DNA of 64,000 nucleotides, taken from NCBI RefSeq assembly GCF_019059575.1, contig NW_024882929.1:100047-164046 (forward strand), in the 5' to 3' direction. Within the stretch, counting starts at the first letter, position 1. The number at the start of each line of letters is the position of its first letter. Of this stretch, positions 44,901-56,706 are shown piece by piece. The notes beneath the pieces are model-generated. The model ran no database searches. It was not told where the DNA came from and saw nothing but the letters and a program-made list of their open reading frames with translations. A program made the position numbers and the translations under genes. Source of the stretch: Amphibalanus amphitrite. Taxonomy: Eukaryota; Arthropoda; Thecostraca; Balanomorpha; Balanidae.

Positions 44901-45178
44901 TCCGCCTTTGCCGCGGCCGCGCGCTGGCCTTGCTCCGCTGCGAGCTTGCTTAGCGCGGCTCGGCGGCGGGCTGCGCTGATGGTGGACGACGCTGCGCTGC
45001 CGAAGGTCTCGCTGCGGGTATGACATGCCTGCGAGCTGCGCGTAGATTTAGCGTCACACCGTGCGACCGCCTTTGCGGTCGATTTCGCGTCGGACTTCGC
45101 TTCCGACATCGCTGCGTCGGACTTCGCTTCCGACATCACTCGTTCACTGCACTCGCGTCGGACTGTACGTCCATTCAC
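41927..45178 (-). CDS. BEL/Pao gag-protease polyprotein with integrase zinc region
   Basis: This is a retroelement polyprotein in one long open frame of 1083 codons. From the N-terminus: short MSEAKSDA repeats; an alanine/glutamate-rich coiled coil (about residues 80-150); a DUF1759-like gag region (LDKFSGSALEWPRWIALF, about 237-254); cysteine/histidine zinc fingers (CVVCQGAHDLERC and CFNCLVRDHISAAC, about 464-510); and a retropepsin-like protease (ALLDLGSQVTLV, near 585). An integrase zinc-binding region (KLAHSGAEHVLAHLRHHFW with CMPC) lies toward the C-terminus. The reverse transcriptase is not seen, so this is a broken derivative. An in-frame ATG lies near 45136; the true start is uncertain. 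Confidence 0.9.
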   Translation of the reverse strand: MNGRTVRRECSERVMSEAKSDAAMSEAKSDAKSTAKAVARCDAKSTRSSQACHTRSETFGSAASSTISAARRRAALSKLAAEQGQRAAAAKAELTRQEVERARQEAETQAERARQEAELARQRAALEAQQLADEAERRQLELELLEEEEYDHQSSAVDRQALSRPAAAAPSEPAAQLREPLLPGDRSSRTRDWAEQSSQYGQLVSARPYDDRHQQEARRPLQPVRQQTTPQLPRVTLDKFSGSALEWPRWIALFRALVHDRDDLTDVERLTYLQAHLTGPAKESVRGMLCDSSLYGEALRELEEEFGDPARVIHATMKKLLDSRPVKDGDMSAVTELSRDLRTAVRVLQCLHYDADISAATNVTAVISKLPAALAMKWGEHAVHSGLVRPTLADLDSWLRRYVAAGRVSLTLTGHQQSKAEVNSGESRQRRVYATALAPAAPREVVKPKISAIKAAPVASEEACVVCQGAHDLERCDRFLELTASERAEVAGRNGLCFNCLVRDHISAACPSGTNCGHENCGKRHHTLLHNGGRVFPRRSAAGSAPSPVKHVGTAVVEPPCKVLLQTLPITVHGPAGRCTTQALLDLGSQVTLVTEGLSDRLGISGPIDSLVLSTINGSERLRSRRVSFVIEPVSSGGTRHEIRNAQTTPTLSVTNHAMDWSREKGKWPHLADLDLPSATRGPVEVLLGADVIELIVAREVIDGPPGAPCAVRTLLGWTVTGRAPDRNLPVNKDVHHIRVSEETQDASEVTRWQHVPGSLNSSNIGSRGCSVTEMAPSGEWGQGRAVLSRRPQDRPAAPPRPTERPRDEETAEMRAPACVTRGAEPAINPSRFSSWLRLLRVTAWARRFAHNSRSRAAADRRTGPLTAEELREAERVWLLSTQAEQFGDEIEALQHGRRLPSNSQLHRLNPFLDPNGLLRVGGQLRHAQLDFKVKRRVILPARGDITRLIITDRHKKLAHSGAEHVLAHLRHHFWVISDRAAVKRYTPACMPCRKRSAQPAPPLTGDLQPSKWASRPRAAPPDAHHTDEVTRRPGRRAARRISTGDKGRSASRALACGASSERVPWRRRPSAGGRNGHRHWSL

Positions 45179-45215
45179 TCACTAGTTCACATACATCCGG
45201 CCCGGAGGACCAAAA

Positions 45216-45627
45216 TGTTCGTGTGAATCGTGGTCGTTCACTCTGATCCGGCACGGCAGACCAAAGTGTTCGTGCAATCATCCAGTTCACTAATAATTGC
45301 GTGTCTGATCGAATCGTTTCATTAACCGGAGGACCAAAAGAGTTCTTAGATGAATGTCTATTTCTGGATTACTCGTCACACACTGCACCTCAATCGAATC
45401 GTACGACGCCGGCGCCGTTGCGCCGGCGGAGCCGCGCCGTCGTCGTCGTATCGCCGCGAACTGCCGAGCCGGCCGGCGGCGGCCGGCCCGGCGCGTTGGG
45501 GCCGGTCAGCACACATGTGCTCCAGATGACCCCCCAGGCCCTGCAGAGGACCACGTGGACGGCGGGCTCGGCCGTGCCCGCCGCGCGCTGCCGTCGCTGT
45601 GCGGCACTGTACGTTTTCTCTCGAACA
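45216..45627 (-). repeat. 5' LTR of the BEL/Pao element
   Basis: The partner of 40934-41345 at an offset of 4282 bases. Next to it on the inner side the minus strand reads TTTTGGTCCTCCGGGCC, where TGGTCCTCCGGG is a likely tRNA primer-binding site (about 45200-45212). Confidence 0.95.
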
Positions 45628-45632
45628 TGAGC

Positions 45633-48600
45633 TATCCGCGAATAGTTGCGTCAATAAGGTAACATTTGCAACCGTGCCATTGCATCACCAACGCTCACAA
45701 TCCCCAGGTAAGTGCCTATACTACATGCAGCCCTTTCTGTACGGATATGGACCCATTATGCTCGCGCATATCCTTTCCCTGCATCAGCCGATCTACGTCA
45801 AACTGCGTCACTCTTACATTGTCACATTGCAATCTGGTAACAGCTTGACACATCACATCGTCTGTGGCACATATTATCTCGCGAATAATCCGCACCGTCT
45901 GTCCAAAGCCGACATAAACGGCCAATCCCATTCAAAACCTGTCCACCCGTCGCCATTGACCACGTGAGATGTTTGTGTCGGGAGCTCGGGACCTTCAGGA
46001 TTTGATGCGATTACGCTGGTGACAAGCGACCAAGGGAGTAGAAGGGTACGATAAAACAGAGACTTGTTGGTTTACTGGCGTATATATTTCGGTTTTTCTC
46101 ATAAGAGCAAATAAAAAATCGAGCAAAAATTGTCTAGATTTAATATACCTAAGACAAAACCATTCTCCATCAATGGTTGATGTCGGCTTCGGCTCCATTG
46201 AGGTAGTGTCGGATCAAGAAGAAATTGACTAACTAATTCAGCTGGAAGACAAAGTGAAGTCCAGCCATCTAGCTCAGCCCGATCCGTTCAATCCCTCTCG
46301 ACCTCGAAGCCCGTCACTCTCATCCAGCCCCCTCCCCGTCTCCCAGCCCCCCCCCTCCCTCCCGGGTACGATGGAACCCTACTTCCTGTCACCCCCATTC
46401 CCTTTCCAGACCGGTCCCTCGGGTACCGGAGCTGTCCTGTCGCCTCTCTCGGCAGGACCATCCGTCTCTGGGTAAGAGGGCCGGCGCCGCCGGCTTCTCG
46501 CCCCGCCCACCCTGCAGCCGGCGACACGCCCCCGGTCATTTGCACTTCTGGACCGCAGAGCTGGCGGATTTCGGGACCGAAAGAGCCGAAAGACAGAATT
46601 GTGAGAGAATACGCGTATTTAAGGATTGGCAAGGCTATTTCACAAAAAAAAAAGTCTCACAATCATATCACCTATTCAACTTGTTCAACTTATTAAAGGA
46701 AATATTAGGAGGCATTCGGAAGAAAATATCAATTTTGCTTGCATTCGGTGACCACGAATCGAGCTATCAACAGAAAAAAAAACTTCCTGAAGGAAGAAAT
46801 GCCACCATGTGAACATACCACATCACTGATTGATATTGAACATTTACCAGTCCACTGTGGAGACCAATGCATAATAGCCAGGCTCTTCCTTTTCTTTTCC
46901 AAGGACACCAATATGCATGTCCTGTTATACGGCCTTGATGCATGGCTAAGCCGACTAGATGAGAAAAAATGAAAACGGCATTCCAGTGTAGTTCCCTGGA
47001 TGTATGTACGTACAATGTGCACTCGTGTTTATCATTATTGTGTGTTATCGGTACGTTACCATAAAGGCGTGTTCCAGTTGATCCGTTTCCCGTTGGCCGA
47101 TCCCAATCCATTCGCCGCGTCGCCGTCCGGCTGCCGTGGGGGGGGGGGGGGGGGCAGACGGGAGCATGAGCCACATTAGGACTTGTCTTAGCACGCTGAT
47201 ATCGTCTTCAGTAACTCACATAATGTATCACAGAAGCACCGCAGGATTGTTGTCAACACAACACTGGTATCACATCACCTCAAACCTCGCCACACTTCTT
47301 ATCACAAGCAACGAATTACGAAAACAAACAAAACTTTCCACGGCAAAATCGTATTGCTAAGTGGGTCACGCATTATGGGTAATGGATGTCACCCGATCGC
47401 TGATTCGTCGATCTGAGTACGCACTGTAAGGAGGTGCCAGAAGGGGCCTGGGGCGGTGGGGGTGCGGGCGGCGCGAGGCGGGGGAAGGGGGGGGGGTCAG
47501 GGCCGAGCGAGCGCCTGGGACGCCCAGCAACAAGGAACCCGCGGCCATGCTGTGGATCAAAATTCAAAACCCAGGGTTATGTGTTACCAGGAAAGGCACC
47601 GTCACTGTGGTTCAAAAGAATATTGAACCGAGCCAGGGTAATTGAAAAAACATGCAGGGTGCATGTCTAAGCTCATATCATTTTCGGCACACTCAACTCT
47701 CAATCAAAGGAAATAATTGAATCTAAACTCAATGCACCAGACCGTGAAGTAAAGGCAAACGAATTGGATAGGACTTGACAAATGACCTACATTTATGCTA
47801 CCAGCTACACCCTACACCCGTGATTCTTTCACCATTCCTACGTCTCCATTTCAACAAAAAATTTATTAGTAAATAATGAAGTAAAATGCGATAACGACAA
47901 ACCTCCCTCCGACGCAGTAACATCACTGATTACATAGCCGGCGTCACGACGGGGGATCGTGACGCCGATTCCCACCGAACGTGCCCCGTCACGCGGTGTG
48001 ACGGTGATTAGTGTGATGGATGCGCGCGAGGGGCGGGGACGCGAGCCCACCAGTCATCCTTCGTCCCCTCCCTCCTAGCGGGGAGGCCTCCTACCAGGGC
48101 AGGGGCCCTCCTACCGGGGGAGTGGGGGGACAGCATGTTCTGGTATGTTCTGAAGATGGGTGCTGTGTTTGTTATGTTATTCATTATTGTGTCAATGGAT
48201 TCAGACAAATTTTGTGGGCAAACATGGAACATTTAATGAAGGATAAGAAATGAGGATGATTTGCATACTTGCCTAAATCTTAATATAGCAAAAGTTCCAG
48301 CAGTATTTTGTCAACGATATGAAGAGCCATTAAAAAGGAATAAGGATCACGTGACCTAGTTACGCTTTGATGCGCTTAGAATGAATAGAAGTCAGCTCCA
48401 CATTTCCAATTTTGTTATTTCATAACACGCATCAAAACACGGAATCCGACGCCCAAATCAACCTTCAAAAAGCCAAACCACGAGGCTCTGGCTGATTCTT
48501 CCCGTACATTATTTGCACCTCCCCTACCCTCTCGCGCAGTGTGATAAATCCGGCGCCGGCGCTCACCACCGCCGGCTCGTCGGTCAGGGTCGATTCTCGT

Positions 48601-49042
48601 CCGTCGGTCATCGGTCACCGGTGCCCCTATCGGCCGGCGCCGACCGCCGCTAATTCGGCCCGTAATCACTGCCCGGGGGCATACGGCGATGACCGATGAC
48701 CGTCATCCGTCATCAGTGTTTGCTGGCGCCGCCGTGCGCGTGTCGACAGAAGCAGAGGCGCCGCCAGGCAGCGGAGACGGGGGGAGACAGAGGCGAGGAT
48801 AGGAAGGTGGGAAGGCGGCATATAAGTATTGCGTATAGGAGTGTCCAGTGAGTAAAAAGGTGAGGGTAGGTATTGATGAGTGCCTAGAGCACAGGTAAGG
48901 AGATGGATATCGGGAGGTGGGAAGAAGGAAGGTAAAGAAGAAGCGGTTACAACTTACAAGGAAGGGTGTAACGAAAAGAAGAAGTAGGCATCAAGTGGAA
49001 CGGAAGCGTAGGTATGTAAGGGAAAGTGGGCGAAGGAAGAAA
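45633..49042. other. Unassigned intergenic stretch
   Basis: No gene is recognised. It has a C-rich patch (46320-46420), a G-run (47137-47154), a GC-rich patch (47440-47530), a CpG-rich patch (48540-48780) with CGGTCATCGGTCACCGG phrases, and purine-rich sequence (48770-49040). Confidence 0.45.
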
Positions 49043-49362
49043 CCACCGTTCCGTGCTTCTATCCTCAGGATACTGAAATCCTTCTCCTCCACGAAGCAAC
49101 CCCCCTCCGGGCTGGACAGGCAACTTTATCTCATACGGGCTGCTCCCTTGGAGCGGCACCGCTGCTCCCGAGGGAGCGCACCCCGTAGCCGGGTGCAGTG
49201 AGTACCTTGGGGCTGGTCGGCTTGTCCTTCGGGATGGGCTCAGCCCCGGTGACTCACTAGGGTGCCTGCCCAGACCAATGTCTCCCCTAATTCCTATCAT
49301 CCTTCCGGCTCTGAAATGGTCTAATTGGACCGAAAGGGCCTAACCCAACAAAACAAACAAAA
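49043..49362 (+). repeat. SINE-like dispersed repeat, copy 2
   Basis: The plus-strand counterpart of 5498-5793, with the same start (ACCGTTCC), the same GC hairpins, the same CTCACTAGGGTGCCTGCC and TAACCCAACAAAACAAACAA at its end. The tail here is short, whereas copy 1 has an expanded one. Confidence 0.75.
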
Positions 49363-50545
49363 GGAAGAAACAAATCGAGAACGGATTTGAAAAGTCAACT
49401 ATTCGATAACAACGAAACCAATCAAAAAATTATCCCGCATGAATTATTTCACCACCTCAATAATCGGCTACCACCATTCAACTCAATCGCATCAACCCAA
49501 TCTCTCAAATCTCGTGCCAAATCAGCACAGCCACCACCACCTTGCGGACCTCCCATCACTTTACCACCCAGTGCGTCGCTATCACCCAGCTACAACGGAT
49601 TGTTCGCCGGCTAATTAACACTTGTGACGTCATCCGCCCCCCACGCAGCTGACTGTCCGACTCAGCTGATAAATGACGTCGTTGGCACAATAGACAGCGG
49701 TGGTGCGATCTTTCCCGGCGTGTAGGACCCGCCCCAGCTGTCGACTGTTTCCTGACATTGTGCTCCGACCGACTGTGGCGGCTCCAAAACGGGCAGATCC
49801 GATCGGAGTTAAAACTCGGGACTTAGGATTTAGGATTTGGAGTTTGGCTGTTGAGGCTCGGAAAAGTCGAGAAAGCTCGGAAATTTATAAGAACAGTCTC
49901 AATGGGCAAATAACACACTGGTACTCCATACGTTTAACGGTTTGCAATACTAAAAGAAGGAACTAATTTTAGGAGAGGTCCCTGAGTCTTCAGGACCACA
50001 CCAGTTTTATTTTAGCTTCTAAGAACTCTGTACCGTAGCTAACCTAGCTGATACAAGTACCCGCTCCCCTTTCCCCACAACAAATGTGACCCGCATGCCC
50101 CCCCCCCCCCCAGCGGCCCTCAGCGGTCTGTCGCTGGGGCCTCCTCCATACTGCAGTGTCGCTCTCGACTCTGAGTAAGACCGATCACCAGCTGACGGCA
50201 CAAAGACGCCGGTAAGCCGCCGAAGCCGCCACCGTAAGCGCCGGTAAGCTGGCCAGACCGCCGCCACCACCGACCCCGCAGAGCTATCCGAGCCATCAGC
50301 GCTACCCCGGCTGCTGCTAAGCTAGATAGCAGTAGGTAGCTGTAGGTAGCATTGTTGTAGGTAGCTGCGGATATAGCAAGAGCTCATGCTTATGTTGTTT
50401 CTTTTTCTGTCTTGTGTCAAATGACGCTGAAAGGTCTGAAAGGGGCTGCAACAGTGAGCGATGGGCATATGCCGGTTGTCGTGTTAAATAATAATTTAGT
50501 TATTCTTTAAAATATCGTCCCATTTTATCACTTAAATTACATTAG
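49363..50545. other. Unassigned intergenic stretch
   Basis: No gene is recognised. A C-run lies at 50098-50112, and TAGCAGTAGGTAGCTGTAGGTAGC phrases at 50326-50370 form a short degenerate repeat. Confidence 0.4.
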
Positions 50546-50635
50546 AGTCACCAAATCATCTTTGTCGAGGAATATAGTCATCAAATCATCTTTGTCGATG
50601 ATTATGGTCATCAAATCATCATTGTCGATGAATAT
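50546..50635. repeat. 30-bp tandem repeat, three units
   Basis: Three adjoining copies of a 30-bp unit that begins (A/G)GTCA(C/T)CAAATCATC and ends with GTCGA(G/T)GA(A/T)TAT, with only a few differences. There is no unique spacer between units, so it is a plain tandem repeat. Confidence 0.9.
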
Positions 50636-51690
<1,055 letters not shown>

Positions 51691-52452
51691 GACGACTAAC
51701 CACCAGGCAGAAACCACCTGGCGGGGTATATTTGAAAAAGAGCGGGAGTTTTTTAACCATCATCATGGCTACTAGGACGCTGAGCGGGAGACGATCCAGT
51801 CGCTAAGTCAACATAATCTGAACAGTTTGTACCAACAATGGTTCATCCAAGGATGCAAATGAAACCTACACGCATATGAGACACATAACGCAGACCCCAA
51901 ACAGACCTGAATAAACATAACGAAAAGCAAGCGGATAATTTCGAGTGAGACCGCCAGTCCAGAGAGGAAAGCATGGCACCCATCCAATATCCCGTCACGT
52001 CATTGAAGTATCGGCGAAACTGCCGGTGACAGACACGGCCACTCCTTCTCAATCCCACTGACGGCTCCAAGACGCTCCCGGCGGTGATTCAGACGATGAA
52101 AGTGGGAACCGAAAGCTGGCCCGTGGAGGCAATGAATCACCGGAGACGCGTCGGAGGTCAAACGGAAGTGGGGTGCGCCTTTGAGGTGCGCCGCTTGGTG
52201 TGGAGTGACGCACAGACTAGTGTGGAGTGACATTTTCGTGATCGAGATCGCCTGGTGATGTGTTCAGTACTGTCCAGATCTGACACACCTTCGTTGGTGT
52301 GCCCCTGGAGGGTTTCCTATGCAAGGGTTTACGTCACTCTTCGTGAGGTTTAAAAGGGATGCGTGAGATGGGGTTTGGACGGACAGGGTGCAACATCTCT
52401 CGGAACGCTTGCGGCGGTTGAATTCCGTTTTATTTTCTGAGACGAGGTCATA

Positions 52453-52515
52453 GGCAGTCAAGGAAACGTCTCAGGCAGGCGAGGAGATATCTTAGACAGG
52501 CGAGAAAACGTCTTA
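52453..52515. repeat. 21-bp tandem repeat, three units
   Basis: Units GGCAGTCAAGGAAACGTCTC(A), GGCAGGCGAGGAGATATCTT(A) and GACAGGCGAGAAAACGTCTT(A) lie head to tail. Confidence 0.8.
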
Positions 52516-54114
52516 GTATATTGTTCAAAGCCTAGCTAGATTTAGAGTTGCAACATCACTTTCATCAATAGGTTTATAACAGACAAAACCAGGAGGCTTC
52601 ATACTGTACTCCGTTTAGCCTGCATCATTCAGAGAATATCGTCACCGATGCATCATTTATGTCATCCCCGCGCCGATCTCTGCCTTCATCCGTCTTTGGT
52701 GTGGCGGTGGTGGCGCGTCATTTCGTCTTCATCCGTCTTCTGGGCGCTGACCGATGGTCGCGGAAGCGCCACATTCGCCAGCTTTCTCTTCCTCTCCGTG
52801 TCGTCAGTATCACTTGTATTGCCATCAGGGATCCCCCGCGTGCTGACGTCATGGGCATTCGCCCGCTTATTGGTGGTGATTATCACCCACCATTAGTTTC
52901 CAATATGGCTGAATATCATCAATCCTAGCAGTAAAAAATATCGGTAATGGCTTATAAGAGCTGCATAGAATATACCTTGTCAGTTAGAGTTTGTACAACA
53001 AGCTAAAGCCCACAGCTCATCTAGAAATCAAAATGAGCTGATCCTGAATGGCAAATCGGTAAAAAGCAATTATGAGTATCATTGCAAGTTCTCCATTGTA
53101 AAACAATAACTATTGGACCAGTTCAAATATGTATTGTGCTCAAATACTCACAGATTGAACGATATTCAGCGACGTTTTTCTTTTGTAATGCATTCGATGT
53201 TAATAAATATAACATGACATATGACCTATCCATTCATGTCAGCTTCGATGGAATCATACGATACACTTACCTAGATTTAGCCCTATTATCAGATTAGCAG
53301 CTATTCATAGCCTGAAGGTGCGTCAATGCGATGCATTTCATCATATATCGTGGGTTGAAATTGAGATTCGCAATAATTTTATAGCGTACGAGCAGTTTAT
53401 GATCCCAATTTGTGATATTGATGCAGCGTTCTCTTTAATCAGGGGTACTATAAGACTGCAGCCCGACCGGCACATAAAACGATGCACTCACGTTAAATAT
53501 TACATGATTAGGTGAAATTTACGATCACATATCCTAAATCAAGACGCAAAGAAATCCGCTCATGAAATCACGTTTGGGTACAGCATAATGACTTTTGCCA
53601 ATTATAGTCATTGGTTGGTGAAGTGGCCAGTTATCTTGGACATTTGTTACCTTTATGGGGTTGGATCTGAATACTGAGCATGCATGAATCTCCTAGGATA
53701 GCAGACTCATATAAAAAATGTTATTATCAAATCGACACGTAACATTGCATGTATATATATTGATTTGTAATTAAATTGCAAATCATGCATGCGTTTCAAC
53801 GTCACTGTGCATTAAAAAATCGTAGTTCAACTGCAGATATCTTTTTAAGTCTGCTTATGTGATTGGCACAGGTCACTGCATAATTTTTGGACCCAATGAC
53901 TAAATCAGAAGCATTTACGCAAATCTATTGATCAAATTTATTGATCATATTGTTGAACCCTAAAATAAAAACTGTATCAACACAGCGGTTGTCACATTTC
54001 GAGCATCAGGCATAATCTTGCCGCAACGCAAATTGCATAAAATTTGACGACTAAGCACTCATCACAGAGGGTGACTCAGTGTTGGAACGCTGCACCCTGG
54101 TCGGCTTCTTTTGA

Positions 54115-54240
54115 TCTCCGCTGACGCAAACAATCAGCTGACGGGCCATCAGCTGACGCACACAATCAGCTGACTGATCATCAGCTTAAGCTAGCACCAG
54201 CAACAGCTGACAGCAGCAGCAGCTGGCGCATAAACACTCA
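54115..54240. promoter_or_regulatory. CAGCTG E-box cluster
   Basis: The phrase ATCAGCTGA or a close variant occurs four to five times within about 120 bases, followed by CAACAGCTGACAGCAGCAGCAGCTGG. CAGCTG is a bHLH E-box. The regular ATCAGCTGACG spacing also fits a degenerate tandem repeat, so a regulatory role is only a possibility. Confidence 0.3.
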
Positions 54241-54480
54241 TTTGTCTACCAAAGTCCACAGTACGTCTCTCAAACAATCTGAAGTCGAGACTCAGGCGGT
54301 GATTGGATTAGAAACAGTCTTAGTCACAAAGCGCCAGTGTATGCTATTTAGTCGCTGTTCAAATTCTTCTTTTCTTGGAGTAGGGCGCATATCAGACTTC
54401 CCTGATCCCTGCTTCTCAAAAAGCGCAATGCGAAGCCGAATGAGACAAGAAACGCCGCACCCCTAACATTAACTAGCACT

Positions 54481-54602
54481 TGGAGCGGCGAGTGACAAGG
54501 AATGGCGCGCCGTTGACATACATGGCGCACTGCTGACAGAACTGACGCGCTGCCGACAGACATGGCGCGTTGCCAATGGACGTGACGCGTGCTAATCGCC
54601 GC
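54481..54602. repeat. 20-bp degenerate tandem repeat
   Basis: Five 20-bp units from 54503 (TGGCGCGCCGTTGACATACA, TGGCGCACTGCTGACAGAAC, TGACGCGCTGCCGACAGACA and two more diverged), preceded by one related 22-bp unit. CpG and GGCGCG content is conserved between units. Confidence 0.8.
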
Positions 54603-56341
54603 AGAGCGCCACACCACGCCGCTTGTCAGTTGTCGGTGCCAATAAATACTGCGGCGAGATAGCTGAAACGAGGGCGATAGCGGATCGCAGGGTTGACAGA
54701 AAATGTAAGCAAAGTAGAAAAGTGAGCTCAGGTGCTGAGTCTTCGATTCTTCAGCACACCAGCCGGTGGCCATCCTTCACAACTCAAGTCATCACAACGC
54801 CACACTTGTGACCCAACCGTCTCCTGACCGGCCTTGACCTTCTGAACATCATGCATCGCTCGTTCCAGGGCAGTGCGCCCCATCCAAGGGGCAGCGGCAT
54901 CGGGCAGCGCAAAGCTAGGTAGTTTGTGAGGTAAACACCGGTGGGGTAGTCAGGCTGATTTGTTTGTGGAGCGCCGCCCGCACGGCGTTAGTCGGCCTGT
55001 GAAGGTGCCGACACTACCCCCCCCCCCTCCCCCTACCGGATGTGAACCCCGTCTGGTATGTACCGACACAGACACACATACAAACAAACACACATGCGCC
55101 CTTCGTCTGACTTACTGCACCCCGGACATGGACTGCGGTGATTAGGAAGATTAACGAGTCGGAAATACAATAAGTGACGATGTTTTAGTCAGCGGTGTGG
55201 TTCAGTCGCACGTTTAGGCGTTACGATTTCAACGTTGTCTTTATGGTTTCCTTTGCGACACAGGCGGTAAAAGGGAGGACAAATAAATAGGGCAGCATCG
55301 GTGTGCCACCAACTCACTGACTTTCAGCTGCCTTCAACAAAACTAAAAGTGAACCCAATAATAATTTTCTTGAGAACGGTTGCCCAAAAATATCTAGACC
55401 CAACGAATCACACATCATTTTTGATGGAATCTAAAAAGTAAAAGTACTGAGTAAGCACCCAGTCCTTGGCAACAGAACATTCAAAGAGCCGAAAGTTTTC
55501 GTTGCTCCGCTGTTATAATGCAGTGCGGTACTTCAGTTACAATGTGCTGGCAGTTTTTCCAGCGGACACGGGCACTTGGTAATTTAATTATCAGTTTATG
55601 ACTCTAGAAAACAGGGCAAGCTATTACCTTCGCGGATGGTAAACAAGTTTTCCCGTGCTGACGAAGTCTTAGTATAGAAAGTGGCCGTCTCAGAGTTTTA
55701 TGAGTGGATTGGATGAGTGCTAATAGCCATACACTGGCAAGCGATAGCTGATATACCGCGGAGTTTTATAGGATAGGAAGAGGCGCTTAATGGCTTGTTA
55801 CTGATTTATGAAGTGGAATGCCACTTTATAGACATGGGTGATAGAAGACAGCACATAAGCTCTGCTTGATGAAATTGCTGGCATTTTGCAACAAAGAATG
55901 GGTCGTAATATCCCGTTGATTTGCCACTTCAGAAATTAACAATGTTTAGATAGGAATAGCTCTACATGAGCCACCATGCAAATGAAACTAGGTAAAATGT
56001 AAATGTACAAAATATTATTTGCGAATGCGTGACAAACTAAAACCGGAAGGTGCATTAAAAAAATAAACACTTTGTTTTACTTTCGTCAACCATGAATGCG
56101 TCGGACATACCAACACCAACGCAACGCAAGAGAAGATGGCATACAGACAATGACATCATCCCTGGACTTGAACATCCCTGAGAAACAAATATTCACCTTC
56201 GGCAACAAAAGTAGGTGCTCCCACACAATTTACCCCACATCTCAGGCGGCCACCTTGATTACAGTTCCCCCTCAAATTCCCCTACTCGCCACCACCACCA
56301 CAACCGTGTCAACCCCCGTCTCCACCATCCTCGGCTCCACC
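54603..56341. other. Unassigned intergenic stretch
   Basis: No gene is recognised. A C-run lies at 55017-55028 and the stretch 55150-56090 is AT-rich. Confidence 0.4.
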
Positions 56342-56349
56342 ATCCTGAC

Positions 56350-56612
56350 TAGTGATGTCAAATACGGAAAATTCGAAAACTGATACCAAACCAAATACCA
56401 ACAGAGACAATACGAAAATACCGAAAACCAAATCAAATTGGAACACTGATAGAAATACCAACTTTCTACCAAATTTGGAGCATGTTATACATAAGCGATG
56501 CTTCCTAATACCAACAAAATACCAAATGCATAAGGTTTGAAATACCAAATATCAAGTTGGCATCGGTTTGGTATCAGTATACCAAAACGTTGGTATTCGA
56601 TTGGCATCACTA
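56350..56612. mobile_element. hAT-type MITE
   Basis: A 263-bp element with inverted ends TAGTGATGTCAAATA and, from the right, TAGTGATGCCAATCG. The likely 8-bp duplication is ATCCTGAC (56342-56349) against ATCCTCAG (56613-56620), six of eight matching. Internal phrases AAATACCAA and GTATACCAAAA recur and link it to 4695-4968. It is non-coding. Confidence 0.75.
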
Positions 56613-56706
56613 ATCCTCAGTCCTCACCATCCACCACTCTCCGGCAGTAGCGGCGGAACACCTTCAATTCAGGGGAGGGGGGTACTGCCAACTTTTGGTT
56701 CCATAC

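Larger units (their letters stand above)
40934..45627 (-). mobile_element. BEL/Pao LTR retrotransposon, broken but young
   Basis: A 4694-bp LTR element on the minus strand, bounded by two 412-bp LTRs that I read as identical, with a perfect 5-bp target duplication TGAGC at 40929-40933 and 45628-45632. Gag with a DUF1759-like region, zinc fingers, a DUF1758-like protease and an integrase zinc-binding region place it in BEL/Pao. Reverse transcriptase and the integrase core are not seen, so it is broken, with about two large losses. Identical LTRs mean the insertion is recent, and copying by proteins supplied from whole relatives is the simplest explanation. Confidence 0.92.
51691..54480. other. 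Unassigned intergenic stretch
   Basis: No gene is recognised. It contains a duplicated GTGTGGAGTGAC (52199-52230), three 21-bp units at 52453-52515 and a CAGCTG-rich patch at 54115-54240. Confidence 0.45.

Noticed and set aside
41019-45662. Two frames with identical protein starts at 41019 and 45301
   Set aside because: They are the two LTRs of the same BEL/Pao element.
50546-50635. CRISPR-like 30-bp repeats
   Set aside because: The three units are contiguous without spacers and the genome is eukaryotic.
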